A DNA stretch of 64,000 bases from assembly GCA_947579605.1 (NCBI GenBank), contig OX388312.1, positions 3,038,001 to 3,102,000 on the forward strand, in the 5' to 3' direction. Both the position numbers and the translations under genes were made by a program. Below the pieces are notes generated by a model that saw only the letters and a program-made list of their open reading frames with translations, was not told the DNA's origin and did no database searches. Positions within the stretch are counted from its first letter, which is position 1, and every line of letters begins with the position of its first letter. This stretch comes from Athripsodes cinereus (taxonomy: Eukaryota > Arthropoda > Insecta > Trichoptera > Leptoceridae). This document shows, one piece after another, positions 13,130 to 23,200 of the stretch.

Positions 13130-13376
13130 CTTCTTCTTCAAGTGCCTTGTCGGGTCCCCCCAACGTTGGCAATCACCTCGGCGAACTTGTCCCTGTCCTG
13201 CGCTGCTCGGAACAACTCTTCCACACTTCGGATGCCGGTCCACTCCCTTATGTTTCACAGCCAGGACATCTGTCTCCTACCGGGACTTCGGCGTCCCTCA
13301 ATTTTCCCCTTCAATATCAGTTGGAGAAGGTGGTATTTTTCTCCACGCAGAACATGACCAAGATGTGCTTTTGTTT
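13130..13376 (-). mobile_element. RTE-type retrotransposon relic, extreme C-terminus and tail
   Basis: Read on the minus strand: HLGHVLRGEKYHLLQLILKG, KIEGRRSPGRRQMSWL, a TGA stop, NIREWTGIRSVEELFRAAQD, then RDKFAEVIANVGGTRQGT and the natural stop. A gaagaagaagaa tail ends it. This is the standard C-terminus of lepidopteran RTE elements. One internal nonsense codon makes it dead. Several plus-strand frames here are shadows of its higher GC content. Confidence 0.85.
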
Positions 13377-14283
13377 ACTAGTTTCTAATTTATAATTATT
13401 TTTTCGATAGCCAGACGAAAATATACCTACTCAAAACAGAAAAAAAATAAGACTTTTTTTATAAAAGATATACCTATCTGGGTTTTGTCATAAACCCATA
13501 AATACAACCTCATACACCTATCACAGTAAGCTACTAAAAGCTTGTGTCGTGAAACTTGCAAGGCAATGTGAGTTTTTAATGTGTTTTAAGAACGGATATT
13601 CTCAATCAAAAAATATATATCCACAGTAAGCATTTTAAAACAATTTAGAGTGTATGTAACCGAAACGCATTATTTTTGTAAAAGGCGTAAGCCTATAGTA
13701 TTGCATGAATAAAATAAATAATTCATAAGACCAGTGTTACTCAACACATTGCACGTAAGAAAAACCGCAAAATTTTATTTTATGTGTGAACAAAAAAGGT
13801 TATAAAAAAAGCATTAGTACATTTTTTTAAATCCACCATAAACACATATGGGTCAAAAGCAAATATATTTTTTATTGCGACAACACGTAGATACGACGTA
13901 TTATCAGAAATAATAAAAAGTATAATGTACGGATAGGTATGCAAATCTTATTGTCAGTGTTGTTTATGGTCAGATGATTAAACATTGACTTCATTTATAT
14001 TATTAAACCGTGTTTAATAATAAAAATAATTGTATTTTTTAAATATATTTATTTATTATGTACTGATTATAATTATTACACTCTAATTAAACCTTTAACT
14101 GCTAGTGGTTATGGCTGACACATGACACAAAAACAAGTGATTTGAGTTATGATAGAAATGAATCCACAGAAAGAGTAACGATGCGAATCTCTTTTTTAAA
14201 TAACAGCTATAAAAATAATATATATTCATTTATTGTATTTTGAATTTACATTTAAAGAAGGGGATAATATTTCCAAATACAAA
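13377..14283. other. AT-rich non-coding sequence
   Basis: Nothing recognisable beyond short A/T runs. Confidence 0.45.
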
Positions 14284-14339
14284 AACTCAAAGTTTGTCTT
14301 CTATTTTTTCGGTGGTAACCTTATGAAAATTCATTTTTA

Positions 14340-14454
14340 TTAATATTAAAATGATTTAGTTAAATCACTGTAACTTTCACTGTATAAATTTTATTTTGCC
14401 AAAATGTTTACAATTTGTAAATACAGTGTTTTAACTAAATCATTTTAATATTAA
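14340..14454. repeat. Inverted repeat with 33-base arms
   Basis: Arm 14340-14372 (ttaatattaaaatgattt...) and arm 14422-14454 are reverse complements with one mismatch around a 49-base centre. The string aactcaaagtttgt occurs at 14284 and again at 14453. Confidence 0.85.
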
Positions 14455-15209
14455 CTCAAAGTTTGTTCCCGTTCAATCTAGATAGTTTTATTTGAATCCT
14501 ATTGGAACACGATGAAATCCAGTTTGAATTACCATAGAGTCTGATAAAAAAATGAATTTGAAAAAAGAATTTGATATTCTTAAATGGAAAATGTAATAGA
14601 CTGAATATTTTTTTATTAATAGCAAAGCAGAGCAAAACAATTTAGTTCAATTTTACGTACTAACTAAATGTTTATGCTTTTATATAGTAAATACAAATAC
14701 TGATCATGCATTATGTACTTATAGGTATATATTATATTATATATACTTATAGGTAAATACTAAATTTAAATTATTGTTTTATTATTTATGCTAATAAATT
14801 CTGAGGTCGCGAAGTAACACGTTATCAATTTAAATGAGTATTTTTTTCATACTATAATAATATTATTAGACTCGCCTTCGACGGAATGTATGTCCGCTGT
14901 TATCGCACATAACCGCGATAAACAAAATAAAAATTAGCTAGAGAAAAATAAACAATAATTTTGAAGTCACAGTTAGCATGCATTAAAATGATCATTCTGC
15001 AACACAGAATATTACATTATATTATTCATAATTGAACATTTCTAATTCAAATTATAACCCAACGTTCAGAACAAAAAATATATTTGACTTTAATTGTAAT
15101 ACTGAATTAAATGCTTCTGACAGCTCGTTTAAAAATACCTGTAACAATTTTATTTTATAGACAAGCAAGATATTTGGATTCATACCTAATATTTTGTTTT
15201 TTTTTGTAG

Positions 15210-15265
15210 CCAATTTGGAGCCCATTCGTAAAACAATCCTAGTTCCTCAAATGATCATGAAATCG
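15210..15265 (+). CDS. Candidate 56-base coding exon of an unknown plus-strand gene
   Basis: A long pyrimidine tract with an AG (ttttgtttttttttgtag) precedes 15210, and a strong donor (GTAAGC) follows 15265. Only one frame is open across it: two leading bases, then NLEPIRKTILVPQMIMKS, ending in phase 0. Two good splice sites around an open frame are suggestive. The exon is short, though, and no partner exon was found on the plus strand, so a chance match cannot be excluded. I do not recognise the peptide. Confidence 0.3.
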
Positions 15266-15515
15266 GTAAGCAAATGAGTACGAGTAAAAGTAAAAATATT
15301 TAAAACCGTATAACAACGAGGATGGGTAAAAATATCATAAGAAATAATATGATCGAGATCAAGAAATTCAGCCCAACAAACGGAATCACCCAGGATTCTA
15401 AAAACTCTTCAAATTAGGTTCTATTCTAACATAACATTTCATACAAACATTTTATTGAATGGATATTATAAAACAAATATTCAGAAAATTCAAATATTAA
15501 ATTTTGACTTAAATT

Positions 15516-15599
15516 AATTGTGTCGCTGAGTTTCGAAATCCGCTATAACACATTCAAATGTATGTGTTATAGCGGATTTCGAAACTCAGCGACACAATT
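15516..15599. repeat. Perfect 38-base palindrome
   Basis: Arms 15516-15553 and 15562-15599 are exact reverse complements (aattgtgtcgctgagtttcg ... cgaaactcagcgacacaatt) with an 8-base loop tcaaatgt. There are no mismatches, unlike the other inverted repeats here. Confidence 0.95.
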
Positions 15600-17689
15600 G
15601 TAACTTAGTAATGTAAAAAAAATATGTTTCGATCACTAATTTATCACTGACACGGGATTACAAAAACGTTGCAAATGGAGAAAATATTAAACAAATTCAA
15701 AATGTACAGCAAGAGACCAAACTAATTATTGTAGTTTATAATGAAGAAGTTTTGAAAAACACCATTCATAACATTTTCCATGTAATTAGAAAAGTTTCGT
15801 ATACGTTGAAATACCAATTAACTTAACTGCTTCAAATGCAGAGCCATTATAGGAATTGCTCCTGTAATATAATTTCTGTGATTAATGTACTTTTTCAAAT
15901 TATAATTACTAAATTGTACGACTGTTAAATACCTAGATTAGTATTGAATGGATTTTGAATACAACTGATGTTATAACAGGGGGCCTAAATTTGTCGTTTG
16001 TCAATCCATCAACCTAAACTGTAACAATTTTAAGGTTCGTGAGTGAAAAAAATCGTAAATACAAAATAGTATGCATGTAAAATAATATGACAATTGATAA
16101 CGCACTTGCTTTCAACCATTTGCGTAGAAAACTACACATTTTACATTTTTGCATACTTTTTTCGGCAATCTACACACAACGAATGACTTTTGATTCGTAT
16201 TCTGCGAACTTGGATTGTTACAAAAATACGCATATTTATTATGAAATGTCAGAAAACCGAGCATTCTTAAATAAATAGGTGGTTGAATTATAAAATATTT
16301 ATACGATGTATGTATATGGAACAATTAATATTCCTATTTGAAAATGAACTTTAAACGAACTAATAAATAAATAGATCGCATGTTTGAAAACTTCATCAAC
16401 AGTGTGCATTTCACGCGCCAAATGCTATTACGAAAACCAATTAATATTTCTACCATAATATTATTTTACTGTTAGATATGTTATCTAGAATGAAAATATG
16501 ACTTTAACAATTACATAAACAAAACTGACAGTTTATGTCTGTTAGTGAAAACGTGCACTGACTTTCTATATCCACGTTAACAAATTAATACGCATTTGAA
16601 AAGTAGAAACCACGTTCATATCATGATGTATTTAAAATTGAGCACGGAAACAGATTAATTCTGAAATAAACATATTACGAAAAAATGACAGAATTAAAAA
16701 AATACAGTTTGAGAAACGTCGGAAAAACGATCACCAGCTGTCAAAACAATGGTTTTTCGTTCTAGCAACATTTTTCATTATTTTGACAATTCGTAAAATT
16801 TTATCCCGCCATTCTTCGAAACACTTGTAAATTGCGGTCTCAATGTTTTTTTTGTGAACAATTTGTTCTGTAGTGTTGTTTCGTATGCAAATAAGAATAC
16901 TATTTGCCGAGAATCTAAAAAAATACATGTAAAAGTGTTTGATATTATTATGCTAATGAGCAAACATACAAAATTGTATGATGTCATCTCAAGTAGCTGT
17001 GAATAAAAATAACTCATTATTCCACACTCGTAACACCTTGAGGTCATGTCATCTTTATTATCACATATAAACAAAGTAGATAACTAAAGCTAATGTGTGT
17101 AATGCTAGGATCTATGATTTTTCATATAATTTGGAGGTTATAAGTTATGCCTATTTAAGATGTAAAAGCCACAATTTGCATTGACACTATTTTGTGTTAA
17201 GTATTTGAATCAGAATGATTAACCTTCCATGACAATTAATGTCCCAATTAATTCAATACACTGACTCACAATAAAAATGAAAAGTAATTGTTTTCCTCAA
17301 GTTAATTTTATTGTTATTGCTGTCATCAATTTGCATTATAAAAATACATATTGTTCAAAGACATTATACATAATAACAAGGTTTTCCACTTCCTCAAAAA
17401 AAAAATCATGCCACCTGAGATAGTAATTGTTAGAGAGCTGTCCCTTACTAACTTATGGTTATACTGTAATATAAACTTATTACAATTATATGACTTAATT
17501 ATGTAGGTATTGGCAATTTATTATATAGGTACTGGCAAAGGGACGCTACTCTAAGGATTGCTATCCTAGCGGTACACTCTTTTTTCATAGGAATATAAAC
17601 CTGGTTGTGATGGAGAAAGGCTTATTTTTGCTTGAATCTTTTGCTTTTGGTCAAATAATGCACTGTTTTCTTACAATAAAATGTATTTG
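15600..17689. other. AT-rich non-coding sequence
   Basis: No supported gene. Open frames at 16087-16324 and 16731-17074 have no recognisable family and the composition of non-coding DNA. Confidence 0.45.
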
Positions 17690-17841
17690 ATAATGCAATT
17701 TGAAACAAGTGTTCCTTTCTACTATTGTTTGTTAATTCGCAGAGAGACGTCTTTACGACGACCTTATAAGTCGAAAGCAGCTCTCTGCGAATTAACAAAC
17801 AATAGTAGAAAGGAACACTTGTTTCAAATTGCATTATTATG
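17690..17841. repeat. Inverted repeat, foldback family with AGAGACGTCTTT core (copy 2)
   Basis: Arms 17690-17759 and 17770-17840 pair over about 70 bases around gaccttataa. The outer part tttgaaacaagtgttccttt matches its partner exactly, and the inner part (agagacgtctttacgac against gtcgaaagcagctctct) has drifted. Ends and core correspond to 7766-7920. Confidence 0.9.
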
Positions 17842-17959
17842 GAATTCTACTATGTGTGCACCGACACAATTAATAAAATGTATTTGGTATTGTTTCATAG
17901 TTTCTATAATACTAAATATGTTTTCATTTCTAAACAGTTAATAAGTTTGCTTTACTTGC

Positions 17960-18275
17960 AGAACTATAAGTCTATGTTTTAGCCTGTACTTAATTAAATT
18001 TCATTTTGTCATTAAATTATTATTCATTCTTAAGTAAAATGATAATGTGTTGTAATTGGTGTTTTTTTATGTAATTACTGTTTAAATTTTAAATCTGTTT
18101 CTATTTCTGGAATATGTATTATACTAAGTATTTTGTTTTGTATAATACCTCTACACAGGACTTGTCCTCGTGAGGTACAATACCTATTTGTATGTATTGT
18201 TAATGATAATGTATTTATTAATTGACTGCTGGTATGGTATATTGTAACTGCATGAAATAAATAAATAAATTCATT
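17960..18275 (+). mobile_element. 3' tail of a LINE-type element
   Basis: AT-rich sequence with the string cacaggacttgtcctcgtga, ending in aaataaataaataaa at 18256-18270. It is typical of the non-coding end of a CR1/Jockey-group element. No coding remnant. Confidence 0.45.
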
Positions 18276-18638
18276 CATACTATCACCCTATTACAGGACA
18301 CACGAAAACTGACCTATACATTGTTGGGGACTCCATCCAAGAAAAATAATTTAGACGGAAAAAGAATGTAGGTACACCATAATAGATGTCGCAAAGTTAC
18401 TCTATATCATTTAGCTATACTACTATGGTATCTCCTGTAAGCAGATAATTAGCGCATATTCCATGATGAGCAGATAGTCGTGGTACATTCAAAGTGGGCG
18501 AAATAAAATTTTAGAAGACACATTAAATTTTATATCTTATAAGAAAAGTACAAAATTTAAATAAAAAATTATAAGACCACATTGTCCACTTTAGTTGCGC
18601 AACGTGAATAATTTAAAAAGTATTATGCTGTGTCCTAC

Positions 18639-18765
18639 CTTGACTTGCTGTACAGCTTCCTCAGGAGGTAGATCCTGTACACTGCCTAGTTGTTGCTCTG
18701 CCCATTGTCTCACAGCCTCACTGGCCTCACGGTATTGTCGCCATAGCCTAACGGCATCTTGGTAT
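18639..18765 (-). CDS. Msp300: Msp300-like spectrin-rod exon, 127 bases (last visible)
   Basis: The acceptor gtctccatcag precedes A-TACCAAGAT. The first base completes a split lysine codon (AA+A), and the donor GTAGGA follows GTCAAG, so the exon ends in phase 0. It encodes YQDAVRLWRQYREASEAVRQ, then WAEQQLGSV and PEEAVQQVK. This is a classic spectrin helix A with its conserved tryptophan, followed by the start of helix B. The gene must continue below 18639, but I could not identify any further exon down to position 1, so the next intron is at least about 18.6 kb or small exons are missed. The KASH-bearing end lies beyond the window. Confidence 0.85.
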
Positions 18766-18984
18766 CTGATGGAGACGATGAGCAATATATTAATTTTTGA
18801 ATATATAACAACTAAATCTACGATAATTTTTTATAATACAAAAAGTAGCTAAAATATTGTCACTGTGGATCATCACAATGTTTTGCATTTATTTTGTTGA
18901 CTTATGTATTTATTCAACAAAACATACACCATTTAAAAATGCTATTTCATGTATATATTTTTTAAATCCATTTTTAATAGGCCT

Positions 18985-19110
18985 CTATTATTTATTTATT
19001 TATTTCACAATCCACGGCGTGAGCCTTTTACATGTTCAAGAATAAATAATACACAAATCAAATATCTCATTCACAACACAGTTGGAAAACAAGAATTAAC
19101 AAAGCACAAA
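18985..19110 (-). repeat. Retroelement tail (minus), first copy
   Basis: A TTTA run followed by cacggcgtgagccttttacatgt. The same string (one base different) recurs at 19300-19324. Confidence 0.55.
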
Positions 19111-19269
19111 AGATATATACATTTACCTATGTAATAAGTATAACAGTTATGTCAAAAAAGATGTCTTTACATACTTAATGATGTTTAAAAAGAATAAATT
19201 ACTGGCCACTGCATATCGTCCTAGCATTTTCAATTTTAAATTTTTTATTGTTTTGTTAACACTGTTATA

Positions 19270-19340
19270 TAATTTTATTTATTTTTTATTTTATTACATC
19301 ATACGGTGTGAGCCTTTTACATGTAGAAAATATATAGAAA
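19270..19340 (-). repeat. Retroelement tail (minus), second copy
   Basis: A T-rich run, then tacggtgtgagccttttaca. It is related to 18985-19110. Confidence 0.55.
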
Positions 19341-19926
19341 ATATATGACAGACGTAATGATAATGTGCAAAAAGAATAAATAAATAAATATTGTTTTTCA
19401 AAATTGAATTGAAAACTTTACGGATATTTTTGAGACATAACTATGTAACAGTTTCATAACATTTTGAAAAGTATTGAATCACTATTGTAATCTGTTACAT
19501 TATTTATGAAAATACGCTATCACTGTTTCGTTACTCTTACACCACTGACAAGATGTTTGAGCCAATGACTAGCAGTTCAAGTCTTGTATGAGCTCGTCAA
19601 TCGTATAAGTGCAATGAAATCACAATAAACTTATTTTCAAAAATAAAGTAACAGATTACATAGTAATTGAATACTTTTTAAAATGAATTTTGAAAAAAAA
19701 AATGTAGAAAAACATAACAAAGGCACTACTTCTATAAATACAATACTATAAATCTTTTTAAAATCTCTTCCACTGACAATGATCTAACATAATATTTTCA
19801 AAGTTTGTATTACAAATTATACATAGTCGTCTGAATCTCAAATCTCCATGTGTTTTGAGCTATTTTTACACAATTCAATAGAAAATTCAAAGTTTTCTGT
19901 AGTTTTATGACTAATGATTTACTTAC

Positions 19927-20102
19927 TTATCGCAGAGCTGTTTGAGATTTGTACAAGTATCATTATAGGCTACGACAGCGTCCGATACAGCGGACTCTAT
20001 CTTCTGAGTCACTTCAGGATCACATGAGTTAGAAAGAGGTTCTGCGGCTGCCTTTAGTTCTTCAATCAACACTTCACGATCACCCATATCTCCGGACAAA
20101 CT
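19927..20102 (-). CDS. Msp300: Msp300-like spectrin-rod exon, 176 bases
   Basis: The acceptor tttttacag precedes AGTTTGTCC and the strong donor GTAAGT follows GATAA. It enters in phase 0 and leaves in phase 2. It encodes SLSGDMGDREVLIEELKAAA, a short loop containing a Cys-Asp-Pro, then a second helix VTQKIESAVSDAVVAYNDTC ending LKQLCD. This is a helix-turn-helix of a spectrin repeat, and it pairs with the tail of giant exon B (KATERLE). The lysine codon is split across the next intron. Confidence 0.85.
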
Positions 20103-20221
20103 CTGTAAAAAATATTATAAATATTGTAAACACAAACCAAGATTATTTGTATTAAAATATAGCGATAAATTAATTCTCTATACATTAAATTATGTAATAT
20201 TTTTTAATGAATTGGATTTAC
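20103..20221 (-). other. Short intron after giant exon B
   Basis: 119 bases, GTAAAT to tttttacag. Its small size and strong sites suggest constitutive splicing. Nothing else is seen in it. Confidence 0.8.
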
Positions 20222-23200
20222 CTCAAGTCTTTCAGTTGCTTTCAGCAAGCGGTCATAATCCACCTGCCCTTGGACGGTGAGAAGTTCTATCATGAAATCG
20301 GCTTCTTGTACTGACTGCTGGACCATCTCCAATTGTCTCTCAAATCTTCTCCACAGCCCGAGGCGATTCCTGAGCAGACCCAAGAGATTGCCGCATCGAG
20401 ATTCCAATTCAGAATGGTTGTCCTGCAATTGAGATATTTCTCTTTCCACTTTCACAGGTGACACTGACACACGGAGTCTGACAGGCAATGTATGGAGCAG
20501 CTGACGTAGTTTTAAGATGTCTTGCCACTGTGATACTAGATCTTCACCTACAGTTTGACAGTTAATCATTGCTTGCTCCACAACATCACTACCCATTCTC
20601 TCATTAGCTTCGCATTCGTCTAGAATTTGTTGCGCCTTCAGATGTTTTTTTCTCATCTTAGAAAGATCCACGTGGATCATTGCCAATTTTTCTTTCAACA
20701 ACAATCCACCTTCCAGTTCTTCACAAATGAGTATCTCCAGCCTGTGTGCTTGTGAAAGTAATCCTCCAACTCGTTCAGATTCCAAGGCTGGCAAAAGACC
20801 CAGACGACCCAGTTCATTTTGTATCCTCTCGATCCTGGCACTGAGGATTTGCAGGCGTTCAATATACAGATTAAGTTCATCTTCACTCTTGATTACACCT
20901 TGAAGTTCATTCAGAGATGTTTTCAATTCTCTCAATTCATCTTCTAAGATGATTAATTTCTCATCTGGAGGTGTATCTGGAGCAGAGATGTTCTGTATAG
21001 CTGTTGCGTGTATGAGATCAATTTTCAATGTCAAGTTCTTCCATTTATCTTCAATACGAGAGAAGAATTGTCTTTGAACCATTTCATCTGAAACTGGAAT
21101 GATTTCCATTGCATGCTCAAATTTAACGGCAGCATTATTTCTTATGTTGTTATGAACTTCATGCTGTGCCTTCAGTTCCCAGAAGTGCCTCATGTTTCCA
21201 GGAGGCCCATCAGGTGACACAGTATTTATCTGTGATATTTCCTTTTCTGCCTTCTTCATCCAGGCTTCCAGACGGTCTGTGAATATATCATAGTCCGTCC
21301 AGTTCTCTCTGAATGCTAACAACCTGCGTAAGTGACAGTTAATTTCCTCTTGAAGTCTCAAAATGACCTCTAGTGGTTCGTCATATTTGCCTTGAAGATT
21401 TGAGCAATGAACTAAATCTTGTAAGCCATTTGCAATGCTGATAAGTTGTAATAGTTTGGCATGGTGGTGTGATATATCCAGAAGTAATGATTGATATAAA
21501 TTAATATACCTATCATAATCAACAGACGTAACACTTGAAAGATCTGGAACTCTTTGATGTGCCACTTGAAGCCATTGCTTTTCTTCTTTCATTCCTTGTT
21601 CTAAAATAGTCCACCTAGAAGCTGCTAATGCCATTTGTTGTGCTCGACTTGCAGCTTTGTCTAAGATGTTGGTTGCTTTCTCATGTAGAGAATTGTGTAA
21701 ACTAGAGTGCAATGCTCTCGTCTCATCATCCAAATTACCTTCAAGTGACTCTAAGATAGCTCTGCAATGGCTGAGATTTACAAAGAATTTGCGATGTTTC
21801 TGCATTTCTTCTTGTAAATGGTCTAGGTTCATGACTGTTATTCTGCTATCGACCAATGCATCAGCTACAAGTGTAATTTGTTCAAATTCTCTAAGAGTTT
21901 GTTCGTATTCATCAGCCAATGCTAAAGTTTGAAGTAATCTGTCTCTCTCAACATTGATGGAACCTTCGATTTGTTTAGTTGTATCGTAAGTGGTATAAAC
22001 TGTATTTGGTATTTCTTTTCCAGGGAAATCTCTGACCAAATCTCTTGCAGATTGAAGTTGATGGGCACATTTCAACATATGGCAATGATTACTAGAATCT
22101 AGTTCATCTAACTTTTCTAATTTAGTTTTGTTAGGTATGTTGGATAGGATCAACATATCAAATTCATGTTTGACACGAAGAACAAGATCTTGTACTGTCT
22201 TTGTTCCATTGATAAATACTTCCCATCTGCTGTTATCAACATTGGCCTGATTTCTTGTATCCTGTGTAATGTCCTGAACTGCATCGACTTGCTCTTGCAA
22301 TGATTTCAAGCATTCATTGATTTTATTCTTCTTTGCATCTGGGTATTTATCTATGTTAGCGACGACATGTTTGAGTATGTTGACGTTCTCATTGATGGTA
22401 GCGATTTCATCGGAAATGTTGTCAATATCATTTATGATCTTCTTATTGGGACCCTCGCTCATTTGTTGTCTCTTAAGGTACACAATGTATTCCACCTTCT
22501 CAAGCCAAATAAGTATAGTTTCCACGGTAGTTATTACTGTGGTCTCTATGGTGACTGTATTTTGAGTGGCAACAGCCTTTTGCAGTGCATCGAGATTATT
22601 CTTAACTTCTGAATTATATTTCTCTTTGGATAGATCTGGTACAGCTTCTTTCAGTTTCATCATAACCATTGGATTATTAAAGTTTTTAGTTTTACGATTG
22701 AGATGCATATTCATAATCTTTTCTTCAATGTTATTATTTGTTTTATCCCAATACACTTCAGATATTGCTGGAAGGCTCTGTGACTTTTCTGCGATGATAA
22801 ATTGACTTGGATCGTGAAGAAGGTCCTTTGATTTTGGAACAAGAGCAGTTGACATAATCTCACTTTCAAGTAAATCAGCTGGCTTTGGAGCTTTTCCGTT
22901 GCGTTCAGGAATTTTAGGTTTACCATTAGAAATTTGCTGAAGGAGATTCTTCTCTACAGATTGAGGTGTTATTTCAATTTCAATATTTCCAATCAATAGT
23001 GAATCTGATGAATGACTAGTAGCAGGTACGATTTCTGATACTCTTTCTTCTTTAACTGCTTCTATTTTAGGCAATTCAACTTCAGGCAGAGGTGATGCAC
23101 CACGTTTGGTTATATCAGAGTATGACAGAATAACTGGGTCAACATCAGAACCTTTGTAAACAGTGAGTTTCTCTTCAATAATAAATTTATCTGAAGGAGA

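Larger units (their letters stand above)
18766..19926 (-). other. Intron with two LINE-type 3' tails
   Basis: 1,161 bases from GTAAGT to tccatcag. It contains two related stretches with the shared 20-base string cggYgtgagccttttacatg (19016 and 19303), each beside a TTTA-rich run. They look like 3' ends of minus-oriented retroelements. Confidence 0.65.

Noticed and set aside
13014..13395. Overlapping plus-strand frames with Ser/Pro/Cys-rich peptides
   Set aside because: They are reverse-strand shadows of the RTE C-terminal relic at 13130-13376.
17681..17941. Paired open frames with the same peptide on both strands
   Set aside because: Caused by the inverted repeat 17690-17841; the same DNA is read from both arms.
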